Positions 22,258-34,699 of a DNA stretch of 64,000 nt are shown in pieces. Source of the stretch: Rugalucina vietnamica (lineage: Eukaryota; Mollusca; Bivalvia; Lucinida; Lucinidae). The notes below the pieces were generated by a model. It was not told the origin of the DNA. It did not search any database and saw only the letters and a program-made list of their open reading frames with translations. The stretch lies in contig OZ024874.1 of assembly GCA_964017185.1 (NCBI GenBank), forward strand, positions 54,539,356 to 54,603,355, written 5' to 3'. Position numbers and translations under genes: made by a program. Each line of letters starts with the position of its first letter. Position 1 is the first letter of the stretch.

Positions 22258-23915
22258 TGAGCAAGGTAGTCGAGCCGCACAACAGAACGTGATGCCACGG
22301 ACTCTAGAGAAACTGTTTCGTCAAATAATGCTTTATTGCAGAGCGTGGTTTTGCTTTTTTGTGATAAAAGAAGACAACAACGTTACACTTGATGAAAAAA
22401 TACAACAATGCCTTGGCTTTAAAAGCTACAATCAGAAAAGACGCAATAAAATTTTATTATGAGATTGCATGGCTTCTCCTCCGGTGAAGGAAATAAGATA
22501 ACAATCCTTCCAGGTATTCATGACACTTATTTTACAGTTTACACGTGCAAAAGGTCTTCTCAAAATAACAAATTAAAAACTTAATTGCAAAATGATAACG
22601 TCTTTGAGTGTCAAAAATCTAAGACAAATGTACAAAGACGCAACATCAGAATGACATTTTATATCAGTCGGGACCGAATCGCAGCAAGATACTTTAAACC
22701 GAGCCCAAACAAATCCAATTTCTTAATATCAGTTAACACCTCCCCGGCGGAGTCAACTCGGGTTAATTTACGCGTGCTAAAAACTGAAATGTAACAAACT
22801 TTTCAATGGGTAATTTGTTCCTTTATCACTTTATTGGCTACATGTTGTACGCAGTTTCATATAACCTTTTCAACAAAATAAATCGAAGATGTTTCGTGTC
22901 GTCAACGCCTTTTGAAATCTTCGATTTAAAACACCTTCAGGCCACCACTTTATCTGCGCGATCATATCACAATGGTGCAGCTGGCAAAGTTTTCAATCTA
23001 AAGCGGCGTTGCGCAAGGGTCATTTTTCACGCCTATTCTTTTCTTAATATTTTCTAATCATCGGTTGCCACTTGTGACGAGTTGTAGCGTTTATCTCTCA
23101 AGATCAGCTGTAGATCGTCTAGTCTAATGTTCTTGCCATGTAAATGACGAGACAGTTTACCTTATTCGTCTTGTAAGAAAACAAAATGGCGCACGCGCCA
23201 ACATTAGGTAACGTTTAAAATACATACTGCATTTTCTACTTATCATAAAAGTGGCCCATGAATGTATTTTGCTGCCCATGTTAGGCGTTTGTCTTGTTAT
23301 CGTCTATAAATTTCAACAGCATGACGATCTTACGAATGGTTAACATTTCCCTATTTCATATCAGATATAAGCATCATAGTCTTTGAGCGAGACTTTGTGT
23401 GGACGTTACTGGCTAGCAGGTTTGTCGGCACACTGGACGCCATTTTGCTTCCTGCCTGCCTGTGTGGATGGTTGGGTGAATGGATATGTTCAGAGTCGAG
23501 TTTGCAATGTTGTATTAACACTATACACATGCAGACAAAGACCTCCAAGTTCATGGGAAAAGCTAAGATATCTGCTTCATGTAGACCTGTTGCGAAAGTA
23601 TACCACTAAATTAGGTGAAATTAGGTTTTGCAACATAAAGGTTAAACTGCCTATTAAAGACCAATTTATACTTATCATGTAGCTAACAATTTACAGAAAA
23701 ATATTTGAAATCCATCTACCTTTATTTCTGATTTCACGTAGAGAAGCACAGGTGATCTGCCTCGTTAAATGTCATTTTAGTCTTTGGGAGTGTATCAAAT
23801 TTACGTCGGAGTTATTGTACATACACCACAGTGGAAATAAATCACATTTGGTCGAAATACCAACAATTGAATAAGGTGTTTAGTAGATTTATGGCTGATG
23901 TAATGCAGGGGCATC
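22258..23915. other. 1.7 kb without recognised features
   Basis: Several 67-99 codon open frames overlap on both strands near 23350-23680. None shows a domain, signal peptide or codon bias that supports a gene. Confidence 0.4.
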
Positions 23916-24204
23916 CACTATGAAAGCTTGTCCATGCAATATATACCGAGATTTTTTTTTTTTTTTTCAGAAGAAAAACAAATGACAGTTTGTTTTTTTT
24001 TTTGGAAATAAAAGATTTTTTATATTTTCGCTCAAAACATACATTGTGGGTAAACGTTAGAATAAAACCGGCAGTTCTAACGAGTACCCACAATGTTACT
24101 TTTGGAGGAAAAATAAGAAAAAATGTATACCCCTGTATACCCCAGTTTTACTACATAAAAGTGGGGTATAGGGGGTATACATTTTACGGGCATGTTATCG
24201 CGAT
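23916..24204 (-). mobile_element. Hairpin element B-05, decayed
   Basis: Reverse family B copy with diverged ends (TATGAAAGCTTGTCCATGCA to GGGCATGTTATCGCGAT). The palindrome centre is deleted and altered (AACGTTAGAATAAAACCGG), leaving only the outer arms (CATACATTGTGGGTA / TACCCACAATGTTAC). Poly-T and poly-A runs have expanded in the left part. Confidence 0.75.
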
Positions 24205-24313
24205 CTTTGTGAACAACATAAAGGTAAACATTGGTTATACCGCGTATTGAAACAAAATGTATTGTAACGAGCCTCACTACTCCAAACCAAGTGAAGTTGG
24301 GGTTCCTCAACAA
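24205..24313. other. 109-bp spacer between inverted copies B-05 and B-06
   Basis: Sequence unlike either element. The flanking B copies face each other with their CATCAGG-type ends inward. Confidence 0.5.
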
Positions 24314-24590
24314 CATCAGGAAAACATGTCCATGCAGTGTATACCCCCTTGAACCCCACTTTTATATGAAAAAACTGGGGTATGCAGGGGTATAACTATT
24401 TTCTTATTTTTGCTCCAAAACATAGATTGTGGGTACTCGTAAGAACCGCCTCGGCGAGGCAGTTCTAACGTGTACCCACAATCTATGTTTGGAGCAAAAA
24501 TAAGAAAAATATCAAAATTTTCAAATGAAATTTTCCATTTTTAAAGCTGACAAAAATCACTGTATATTGCATGGGCATGTTTTCGTAATG
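24314..24590 (+). mobile_element. Hairpin element B-06
   Basis: Near-intact family B copy from CATCAGGAAAACATGTCC to GGGCATGTTTTCGTAATG. The palindrome is well kept, with CGCCTCG-G-CGAGGC at its centre. It makes an inverted pair with the older-looking B-05, so the two did not arrive as equals. Confidence 0.87.
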
Positions 24591-25222
24591 GGATAGACGC
24601 AAGACGCATGTACCTCTGCGCTGCCATAGAATCAAACAAACAACATACAGTATCACTGTTAGGTAACTTTATTCCACTATCAAAACAGTGTGTTTGATCT
24701 GCCTTGGATGCGATGAACATGGTGCATGCTACAGCGTTGCTTTCTCCACAGTCTCCGATGTGCTATTGCGTTGGTTCATCCGAAGACGCAAATTGCCGGA
24801 CTGACTTGTTTTCTATATAAACAAACAGTGTATCCATCACCTGTTGTATTTTCATCCAAACGAACTTCAGTTACAGCTGCTTTGCGTGCCTTTGCTTTTG
24901 TTACGAGCTCAACTTTGAATCTTGTCAATTTAATAGCAGCTCAATAAACTAAATTAAAAACTGATAAATGGTTAGAAACTGTCATCAAAATGTATCTGAC
25001 AGACAGCAATCATACCTAACCCACAGGAAAATATCAAAATGGCTGGAAGAAGGAAAAAAGAGCTGTTTGTATCAGTCTACCGTTGGGATGTTTTCTTTTA
25101 AATCTGAAGACAGACTAAACATCACGATTCATTTACCAAGGAATGGTGTTTGGAGCAAAACTGCCCAGGGTCTTTGCTTATCCGACATGGCACCAAACGT
25201 TTTTCCGTTGAAGACGAGACCT
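24591..25222. other. No recognised features
   Basis: Open frames of 73-86 codons on the plus strand carry no recognised domain. A 55-codon minus-strand frame near 24770-24950 has exon-like codons but no homologue that I recognise. Confidence 0.35.
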
Positions 25223-25226
25223 GAAT

Positions 25227-25460
25227 GAGCCGCCACATGGGAAAACCAACAATCTGCATATGCGAAAACAAAGACGCAGATCATCTTCGCGGTAACCGCG
25301 AAGCTGATCAGCGCCTTTGTTTTCGCTACTCGGATAGTACAATTCCTCTTCTACTTAAATCCAAAATTTCAAGCTTCTTGCTCTTTTCTGTGCTTGTACA
25401 GGTCAGTTTGTGTCGGACCTGTTCGGAAACCACATTGTTGGTTTTCCCACGAGGAGGCTC
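25227..25460 (+). mobile_element. Hairpin element A-06
   Basis: A 234-bp family A copy with AAAACCAACAAT-type termini. The flanks are GAAT (25223-25226) and AAAT (25461-25464), a target duplication with one change. The inner stem is the CGCGG type with a change in the left arm (ATCATCTTCGCGG). Confidence 0.87.
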
Positions 25461-25464
25461 AAAT

Positions 25465-25978
25465 GTATCTGACTTCAATTGGCAGTGTCTTCCTGCACAG
25501 GAAGTAGCCCCTAAGCCAATTGTCCTCGCGTCTAATCCCCTTTATTCGATCACGGCATGATACCTTCGTGCTGAATGGGGTTTCTACTTCATTTAAAGCT
25601 TAAGTGGCTTGCTACAATTGAAACTGTTTATATTTTTACAGATGGCAAAGAATGGCGATGACACCGGTTCTAAATGGCGTAATGGTGTCAATTACAGCGC
25701 CGGATTCTCCGCCTCGTTTTGATCCGCCTCGCTTTGACTGCCTTGGGTAAAATACAATACTCGTTACTCGGACATGTCTGGTAACAATTGTGCGCTAATA
25801 TAGTCAAGCTTTCAAAAGATTCTGAGAAAAGACAGAGGTTTCCACAATTTTACTGAAATACATAGGAAAAAGGGCGAGAGAACTGAGATGCAACCCATTA
25901 GATACAGTTTGTGAGTATGGTGTAAGCTAGAATCATGACGTGAACTCGTTAAAAGACTTATTTTATTGTGTTCTAATA
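25465..25978. other. No recognised features
   Basis: Contains CCGCCTCGTTTTG / CCGCCTCGCTTTG near 25710-25737, an imperfect short direct repeat, but no gene. Confidence 0.4.
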
Positions 25979-26205
25979 TTAACCCATATTTGACGAATGA
26001 ATTTTCCCATCATTCTCAATTGGGTGAGTCCACTTCAGTTCCTAGGGGCATCAGGTGTGACTATTAAATTTTATTCAAATTTTTGATGAATTCTCTAAGC
26101 AAACAGAATAGCCCCAGATGGGACGCCGCGTTCTGCGGCGTCACATCTGGAGCTATTCTGTTTGCCTATGTCCCATAAAAGGGACGCTAGGCTTAAATGA
26201 GTTAA
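25979..26205 (+). mobile_element. Element I-1: TTAA-bounded hairpin MITE
   Basis: Starts TTAACCCATATTTGACG and ends AAATGAGTTAA, so TTAA lies at both edges, as expected for a piggyBac- or Kolobok-type target. A 67-bp hairpin (about 26099-26166) has GCAAACAGAATAGC arms and a GACGCCGC / GCGGCGTC core, with a G/A mismatch in the stem. I recall related TTAACCCAT...GACGCCGC elements as very common in dreissenid-type bivalve genomes. Confidence 0.85.
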
Positions 26206-26710
26206 TAATACTAATATGTATCTGTTAAAACAAGCACAAAAAATGTAAAAAAGGGTTTGGCGTTTAAGCAGGTTGTACGTCCCTCAATTCGCAGGCCAAA
26301 TGGCAGATCAAGCCATTTTTGCGGCCGTTTTTCGAAGGTTTTCTCCACCACCAACGACAAAGGCAAGAGGCATCATGTCAACAGCTGGTAAGATACGCAT
26401 CTCTACTGTCATTTTCGGTTATCATCCAACCGATGAATCTGTTTTAAAACTTTGGTGTCGTTTTCTCAAAAGGAAGGCCGAGGGCTAGACTGAATGAAGG
26501 CCATGCCTTATCTTCTCATAATGTGGCGCTAATTTCCCAACTAGCAATAGCTTTGAACTCTGTAGTGTTTTTGATGCAGAAGAAAGTTAAGTGCTGAGAA
26601 TATCATATAAGCAATATTTAAAACAAACTATCAACATTTTCAATTGGCGAATGAAACCATTATTAAACTATAATACGTTTCCAAGATAATCCATACTTAC
26701 AGAAAGTATG
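26206..26710. other. No recognised features
   Basis: AT-rich spacer. The 71-codon frame at 26273-26488 has no recognised motif. Confidence 0.4.
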
Positions 26711-26857
26711 CGGTTCTAACGTGTACCCACAATTATTGTTTTGCGCAAAACTATTAAAAATATATATTTTTTTTCTTTTTTCAAATATAAAAAAGTTTTC
26801 AATTTTTGTTTCTGGAAAAATTCTCTATGATATATTGCTAGGCAAGTTTTCATAATG
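26711..26857 (+). mobile_element. Hairpin element B-07, right half only
   Basis: Begins at the palindrome centre side (CGGTTCTAACGTGTACCC) and runs to the right terminus GGCAAGTTTTCATAATG. The left half is missing, so the break falls in the hairpin centre. The AT-rich right half is diverged. Confidence 0.78.
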
Positions 26858-26956
26858 AAAAACCAGCAAAAACGAGCAAAAACCAGACCAGGAACTGTCA
26901 CAATCACTAGCAAACACCTCCATGGAACCAGAAGGGGACATAACTGAAGCAACAAA

Positions 26957-27260
26957 TACAGGGTGTTTCATACTATCTGTCCCACTTTCAACCTTTAACT
27001 CATTTAAGCCTGGCATCCCTTTTATGGGACAAAGGCAAACAGAATAGCCCCAGATGTGACGCCGCAGAACGCGGCGTCCCATCTGGGGCTATTCTGTTTG
27101 CTAGGAGGATTTTCATCAAAAATTTATTTGAAAATTTAAAATAATTCCTGATGCCCCTAAAAACGGAAGTGGACTCACCAAAATGATAAAAATGGGAAAA
27201 TCCATTCGTCAAATATGGGTTAAGATTGAAAGTGGGACAGATATCCTGAAACACCCTGTA
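26957..27260. mobile_element. Element P: TACAGGGTG palindrome split by element I-2
   Basis: The left arm at 26957-26994 (TACAGGGTGTTTCATACTAT, then CTGTCCCACTTTCAA) is matched by its reverse complement at 27224-27260. Without the inserted I-2, the two arms would form a nearly complete palindrome of about 75 bp centred on TTAA. The TACAGGGTG terminus resembles Tc1/mariner-type ends, which is an inference. Confidence 0.75.
26995..27223 (-). mobile_element. Element I-2: TTAA-bounded hairpin MITE inside P
   Basis: Second copy of element I, in reverse orientation. It starts TTAACTCATTTAAGCC and ends CAAATATGGGTTAA. The hairpin has the same GCAAACAGAATAGC arms and GACGCCGC core as I-1, with the mismatch in the mirrored position. 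The outer TTAA sites lie exactly at the centre of palindrome P, so I-2 inserted later than P. Confidence 0.87.
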
Positions 27261-28017
27261 TGTCAGGTATGATAAAGATGTAAAGTTTGGCTAAAGCCAC
27301 AGACTACATGCCCAGATGAAACAAAAAGTCTCATAAACCAATAAAAGGACAACACCTCTTCTGCATACCCCGTGAAGACAATTCTTTATCATTCTAATTA
27401 TCAAAATAAACCTAATCAAGCGGTAAAATTCTGATGTAAAGGTGGTGGCACAAGAGAGGAACATCTGTCAATATATCTTGCATGTGGGCCTAATATTTTT
27501 TTTATAAATATGACTGAAAGATCCACTGTTATTTAACTGATGCAAGTCACAGAAGTCATTAAAAGGTAAGCAATGTAACTTAAGGATACAAGCTTCTGCA
27601 ATTGCAAACAAAATATAATGAATCATAAAGAGGAGTACAACAGCCTCTCTCCGAAGCCTCTCTCCGAAAGAAACAATATTCAACTTGCACTAAACTTATT
27701 TCTAAATTAAACAAACACAACAAAAGTTATATCAATAAGAAAAACTTTGTTTTACACAATGTGCACCTTCAGCTTCTTGTATGTCTGCGTAACAATGTTA
27801 CAAATTCAAGTTTTGAAAAAATTATATCAAAAATAAAATCTCAAGCAAAATGTTTCCAATCTACCTTCGTGATTTGAAATGTAAGTCATTTCATCCATCA
27901 AAAATACCGATATAACATATGACAGATTCATTAAGAAGTGAAATGCTTTCTTCATCTCACCCTAATAGACAGATCTTATCACTTAATTGGCTCAAGAACA
28001 TCTGTACATATGTTCAC
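27261..28017. other. No recognised features
   Basis: AT-rich. A short tandem repeat of GCCTCTCTCCGAA occurs at about 27645-27668. Confidence 0.4.
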
Positions 28018-28510
28018 TAGGGTGCTCACACCACAGCGTGTAGCACCAACGTATGCCGACGTATGAGATATTTTGTCCATTCGTTGGTGTACGTTGCATA
28101 CGTTCGGCATAAGTTTTGCATAAGTTAGGGGTACGCTACAATACGCTGACATACGTTGTTGTACGTCGTGTACGCCCAGAAATTTTGTGCATGCACAAAA
28201 TTTCCAACGTATGCCGACGTACTGATAATACGTTACTCATAAGTTAGGCGTACGCAACGAATACGTTATGCATAAGTTCATGAACGTTACCTATAAGTAC
28301 CTCATACGTTCACATACGTTGTCGTACGCCAAAGCTCACCTGGATTTTTGTTTAGCGTATGAGAAGCGTATGCATAACGCATTACCAACGTACGAGCAGC
28401 GTGCTCGGAGCGTATGTTAAACGTGCGAAGAACGTACTCAGCGTATGCACAACCTACGCGTAGCGCATTGGTCAGCGTTCGGGATTTTATGTAAAAAACA
28501 AACAAACAAA

Positions 28511-28558
<48 letters not shown>

Positions 28559-29744
28559 AATAGGGATTGTGTTCATGATTAAATAGCCACACGGAAGCAT
28601 CAAAATAATAATATACTCGGCCAACAGCAAATTGCACAATTGGGTGTTATGGATAAATTGTATTCACTGTTATATTATCGCTTGTCCAGAGAATATTTTT
28701 GTAAGAACTGGATGCCTTCAAAGCTCATATTTGATGACCCTTTATAAAATTGTCGACATATAGAGTGTCAAAGATTTGTTGAACATTAGAGTAACCTTTT
28801 CAAAATATGCTTATTGCTAAATCGAATATCAAAGGTAATTGAAAATTTAAGCAGGTAGATTCCACAATATGCTGGTTATTTTCAGTATATCGAATGATTA
28901 CATTTTGTAGAAACGAAAAGTTGTTGAGAAATTGTTATGGGAGAATTCCTTAGCTGTGAGAAGTGTTAAGATTGAAACAGAAACAGACGCGAATCTTAAA
29001 ACCGTTACCCATAATAATATGTTTCTACTGAAGTAAAACAATAATACTGGTGGTAGTGTCAATTTCTTGGTTTCGATTTTGGTATGCATGGAAACTTAGT
29101 CACTAAAATACATGTATCGAATACGATGATCTGTTGCACAATTAAGTGTAGTTTATGTGTTATATCATGCAAGTTTTCAGCTCCAGTCAATTATTTGTCA
29201 TTATTGATGATTTTGTAACCCATACACTCTGTTCTACCTAATGATTAGGAAAGGATTCTTCTGAGAAACGATATTAGAAATCCACAAAATGCACCCGAAG
29301 AATCAGGTGTGTAGATTACTTCGGTCATTGTAATTTCCTTTTATTTATTTATTTATTTTCCATTTGTACTGAATATATGTTTGACTCACCTTTTTTGACG
29401 AACGTCGAGTTCGTTAGAAGCACGCTGTGCGTACGTTTGGAATACGTCAGACGTGCGTTATACATACGTTCCTCATAAGTCACGAACGTTATGCTAACGC
29501 TGGGCGTACGCTGTTGTACGCTGTTATAAGTCATGATACGCCAGGGATACGTTATGAATAAGCTACTCATACGTTAGACATACGTTCCGTGCGCTAAGCA
29601 TACGCTTTGTATACGTTCAGAGAGAGCATTTTTCGGATTTTTAGCATAGGATGAACAACGTATGACAACGTACAACAACGTACGGGATGTTTTTTCATAC
29701 GCTGCTCATACGTTGGCTAATACGTTGTGGTCTGAGCGGGCCTT
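28018..29744. mobile_element. Element G: inverted ends followed by arrays of an ATACGTT-type motif
   Basis: The left end TAGGGTGCTCACACCACAGC pairs with the right end CGTTGTGGTCTGAGCGGGCC. Inside each end is an array of short motifs built from ATACGTT, AACGTATG, GTACGC and ATAAGTT: about 28050-28490 on the left and 29395-29725 on the right. The central 0.9 kb starts with a poly-A run and is AT-rich without a transposase frame. The size and plan suggest a non-autonomous DNA element. The target duplication is unresolved, with a TA possible at the edges. Confidence 0.65.
28496..28556. repeat. Poly-A / (AAAC) tract
   Basis: CAAACAAACAAA leads into about 44 A residues. It lies immediately inside the left motif array of element G. 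Confidence 0.93.
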
Positions 29745-29765
29745 TACGGTATGAAAGTGTGATTA

Positions 29766-30000
29766 GAGCCGCGACGCGAGAAAACCGGTCTTCGGGGTTT
29801 CCGACCAGGTCCGACACAAACCGGCCTGTACAAGCTCAGAAAAGAGCTAGAAGCTTGAAATTTCGGATTTAAGTAGAAGAGGAATTGTACTATCCGAGTA
29901 GCGAAAACAAAGGCGCTGATCAGCTTCGCAGTTACTGCGAAGCTGATCTGCGCCTTTGTTTTCGCATAGGCAATAATCCCGTTTTCTCACGATGCGGCTC
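29766..30000 (-). mobile_element. Hairpin element A-07
   Basis: A 235-bp reverse copy with perfect ATTA duplications (29762-29765 and 30001-30004). The termini are of the AAAACCGG type. The inner stem is the CGCAG / CTGCG type, fully paired. It begins only about 20 bp beyond the right end of element G. Confidence 0.92.
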
Positions 30001-30004
30001 ATTA

Positions 30005-31862
30005 TATGGCTTGTCATCCACGGTAGTGAATCTAAAGACCGAACAAAGACATTGAAAAACGAATGCTGTGGTTTCTCTAATTTCAAAGAATGTGGCCGCG
30101 AGGTATGAAGACAAAAATGAATATTTCCGGGCTTTTACCAGAACTTGAAGAAATGTAAAGAACATTACAGCAGTCGACCAGATAGACAAATCAAGAAACT
30201 GGTTTGATACGTTTGCTTTGGTTTCGGTTTAATTTGGGCGGCCACCACCCGTAGAAATATGTTTGACATTTGTTCTTGACCTACCCCTACTTACATGTCC
30301 GTTATCCATGCATTTGTTTATTAGAACTTTTAAAAACACACACGCATTGCAATAGATGCCTAAGAGGTGCCAAGTCCGAAAGACATTTATCAATTAACTG
30401 TAAATTTAAGTCACTCCTGCCAGTCACTACAAGAGTTCAATCTTACAAAGATTTATGTACATGAAAATTTTCAGCCAAACAAGGACAGTGCACTTTTTTT
30501 TCCAAAAGTATATACTTATATGTGAACCTTTTTGTGTAACGTTTCAGGCTAAGGCGCATATGTGTTTTCTTTTCACAATGACAGATTGGCTTGCCAAAGT
30601 TTTGCTCGCCAAATTATATCAACATCACAAAATCGTAAAAGATTTTATCAAAAATGTTTATCGAAGTACCTGTACATTTTTCTCAAATTATTTTTATCAT
30701 AAGGAACTCTTTATACGGTCAAAAATATAATATCATGTGTTTGTTAATTATTTCCATTTTTTTCTGATACTGTCTCACTTTTTATAAAGAACGTTACTGA
30801 ATATTTCGACGTTAACTAAGTGCAGCTTTTCATGCCCAAAGTGCGAAATATGCAAGTCGCCTATGCAAATACGTGCACGCCTGTTTCTTAGGTGTTAACT
30901 TGTGCTTGTCGAAGCTTCGTCTGGCAAAGAAACGCGTTCAAGTTCTCAGCTTTAATTGCCTTGATTAAAGCTGATATATACGGTAACACATGTTGATTTC
31001 ATCATACAGTCACGTGACATATACACAAACGCCATATAAATAAGTGTCACGTGCTTTCACAACAGGCATAAAATATTCTAAAAATGACAGCAGCAAGCAC
31101 GTGAGCCAAACATCAAAGAATTTTGCATACCCAACTAGTGCAAAATGCATCAAGTTCTAGTAAACAATTCTTTTTACAGTTTATTTCAAAAGTATAGAGT
31201 ACAAGACAATAAGTTGATAAAGATAACGCTTGACTTTAGATTCCCTTGCTTGCATGAAACGACGTAGACAATTAAATATGTATTTTGGAGACATTGATGA
31301 ATGACTTTTAAAGCTCATACATCAATATGGAATAAATAAATTCAGAAAATCAAACATAAACTTTGACATACACGTTTTCAATCCACGTTTATTACTAATT
31401 GTTTTGCCTTGCTTCTTAGTCAGTCTGAAACGCTAACGCCCATTTTTCTCAATTAAACAGTCCAGGGCATATGAACCATTCTAGATCATGTTCATAGATT
31501 TGCTGTACCCAATCGTAGGACATATGATTGCTTAAAAGAATATGCGCCAGTAGCTATCAAACTTTGACAAGAACCGTCAACAGAAAATAAAAATAAATTG
31601 AGATCCTATAAGAGCAGTGAGAATATTAATGAGAAAAGGGATGGGGCATATCGCGGTTTCGGCTTCATTAGCCTCTTCAGTGACCTAAAAGGAGCCAAAG
31701 AGAAATACTGTAATTTTGCAACTTTCAGACAAAGACTATTATTATCCAAACAGAGTCAAATACGTATATAAAACGTTGGTTAGAAAATGAATCTAAACAT
31801 TTCTAGAGTTTGTTGAAAAAACGTATAACATTTATTGCTAGAATTGAATATTAAGAAATAAA
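30005..31862. other. 1.9 kb without recognised features
   Basis: AT-rich. Has two CACGTGA/TCACGTG words at 31012 and 31048 and an isolated CACGTGAG near 31098, but no gene structure. The 91-codon frame at 30455-30730 has no recognised domain. Confidence 0.4.
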
Positions 31863-31864
31863 GT

Positions 31865-31907
<43 letters not shown>

Positions 31908-31908
31908 T
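31863..31908. repeat. (TTTA)n microsatellite
   Basis: About 11 tetranucleotide units. Confidence 0.95.
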
Positions 31909-32058
31909 CTTTTTATTTCTTCTAAGTAATATCTGAATCCTTCTGAAGGAATAACTCATTGCGTTTTATCACGTGAAAAAAACTTGATATACAAACAAGT
32001 TGGTCGAAGTTTGGCTTGAATTCCACATTCGGTTAAATTGTTTTATTTTATTCTTCTG

Positions 32059-32059
<1 letters not shown>

Positions 32060-32125
<66 letters not shown>

Positions 32126-32128
32126 TTT
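32060..32128. repeat. (TTTA)n microsatellite, second tract
   Basis: About 17 units, 150 bp after the first TTTA tract and in the same register. The two may derive from a single longer locus. Confidence 0.95.
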
Positions 32129-34369
32129 CACATTTGCGACACAAACACTGACATTACATTTTTTCGAATTACCAATACCAAATATAGTAATTTGTAAATG
32201 CCAATACAGCGATCTTTCCATTTACTGATGATTTCTAGACAACAGTGTCACATGTACAGTGAGCTGCAGAATACACTTACCATACTAGTGTAACATGGAT
32301 TTTAACTGCAAAGGCAACTCTTTTATCGGTGATCGCAACTTTCCGTATAACCTTGAATTTTTCAACGAAATAAATTAGCATAAAGCGTCGCACTAAGCAC
32401 GTGACTCGTCGAGCGCACACTGTCACCAGGAACGAAAATGTGACACATCTTTAAAACACGTATTGTGTAGAATATTGTTCCCATAAAAGGAGGACACACG
32501 TGTATTCCAAAGAATGAGAGAAATGGTATCCATAAGAATTTACTTTATTTTCCAGAAAATATGACCAACAAAAACAGGACCGAGACGTATTCCCTTCGAC
32601 GACTTATTTATAACTGAAAAGATCATGTATAACCTCTACCGTTTGTTATTATGCAAAATTTGCAATTGCGATTCAGTCTACACATTAGCAATGGAAATGA
32701 GGAGCTCTATTTTCCTTTACATGCGATTGTATTAATATTTTATACAGGAAAGTCGATTCGATTGGCAATCTTTGTGGGAAAACGACAAATAAAATTGTGA
32801 TTCCTCCGTGACTTGTATATACTTTAAACGCTAGATTACCAATATATGCAAAAGGGCTGCCAATATATTCATTTCAGCTTGATAATCAAGGTTTCTTCGA
32901 GATCTCCCCGACTGTGACTTGAATTTGAATAAACGCTCAACATCAGCAACGAGACTGTATTTAGAGTAGCTACCGTCTTTACTCCCCTATAAATTAGCAA
33001 TTCTGTAAGCGGTCTGTCGTGAGATGAAATCTCAGAAGAAATTGTCACATGATCAACGGTTAACTACACCCAGAGAAACAATTAATTAAACTACAAACGC
33101 TGTCGTTATTGCAAGTTAATGGAATCCTTTGCCCAGTGCACACTTATGATTAGCTACATATCAATTTTATTTTAACCTTCCATGGGATTCTGTACATGAA
33201 TACACCAAAGGACTAACAGTAATGTAATTCATAAAAATCACCAAAGTCTCGAAACATAAAATTAATATGTAAATGAAAAAAAGTCCTTGAAAGAAAATGA
33301 CATATCAAATTTTACTTCTCATAATTAGAGACGGACACAAACGAATGCCATACCCTGCCAAAAGTACATGCACCTTTGCCACAATGAAGAAACAGAAGGT
33401 ACAAAAGAACCGATACACAAATACGAAAGCCAAAATACGGGCATGCTAGCTATATATCCGCGTGTTCTACGACGACACAGAAACACATTGCCCATATCCT
33501 AACTAAAATGGAATGTTAGAATTTGAATTGTCTGAAACGATTTCATCATTGGTATGTCCTGGATAACATAAAGAAGCTGATTCTTAAGTGTCCATGACAT
33601 CCCTTTTTAATAGTTATTTCTAGGAAATCCATCCTTTCTCTTGTTTAACTCTCGACATCTTTCTTGCTAAAATATATGATACAAAGGAGACATAGCCGAG
33701 ACCTCAATTCGCAATAAATGTTATTATATCGGAAGCAGTAATTTGCATATCTAGCGCGTACTCAATTTGGTCTAATAAAATTCGTTAGTCGTTCATCTCA
33801 AAGGCGAAATTACAGACAATGCTATTCGATTGGTCGCTAGCTAAAGGACGTTCGCCGATCGATATTAAAAAGACAATTCTTGGCACTTTTCTGGCTAAAT
33901 AGAGACCTAGTCTGTCCCGGGAGATGCGTGACTGACAGACAGACCATACCACAAGTGGCAGAATATAAACACGTCATTTCGGTTTATTATTGAAATAGAA
34001 ATGTATGAGTAGACTTAACTGAAATTGTGAATCCCAGTGCAAAGCTAGTTCCAAACAGCAGACTACCAACAGAAACACGCCGATGCGTACTAAAAGTTGA
34101 TCGGTAGGTAAGTGATTTCATCAAAGCTAGAACCAGCGAAATGTCGAACAAATACAATTATTAGAAGACAAATAGCAAGCCAACATATACGCCGTGTAAA
34201 CTCTACAAATACAGTGGGCAATGGATTGCCGTATTAACAAATGACGTTTATCTAAGGGTAGCCAAACCGAACGTGAGCGAAATAACGTCGCAAAACCAGT
34301 ACATGCACTATGAGAACAATTGACAACTTCAATTCAATTGTCCAAATAATCATCTGCGTTTGAATCGTA
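32129..34369. other. 2.2 kb without recognised features
   Basis: AT-rich, no open frame above 60 codons and no repeat family shared with the rest of the window. Confidence 0.4.
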
Positions 34370-34450
34370 AGTAAGGATCAAAGGTCAATGAATAGATGCC
34401 ATTTAATTTATAATCCCAACCCACACCAGGCGAGAAAGAAAGGCAATACT
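34370..34450. repeat. Possible fragment of dispersed repeat L
   Basis: Shares a TTTAATTTATAATCCCAAC-like stretch and CACCAGGCGAGAAAG with the repeat at 7995-8330. The match is short and could be chance. Confidence 0.25.
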
Positions 34451-34699
34451 CCCAGCAAAGACTTTGATTACCGGCAGCAGATTCTCCTGTTTCCCAATGA
34501 GATGAAGCAAATACTGAGTGGGTGACAAGACCGATCATAGATGAGCCTCAATGCCACATTGCTCATGCAACATCTGAATATGTGTAATGTGGAAAAGAAA
34601 AGTACGCTGAATACCGATCACCAAATTAACAGACATTATGGCATAGCAATCTCAGGCTGCTCTTTTATGCTCATAGGCGTCAGGGTCTGTGTCCAGGGA

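Noticed and set aside
24770-24950. A minus-strand frame with protein-like codons
   Set aside because: There is no start, no recognisable homologue and only about 55 codons, so the evidence is too thin to call an exon.
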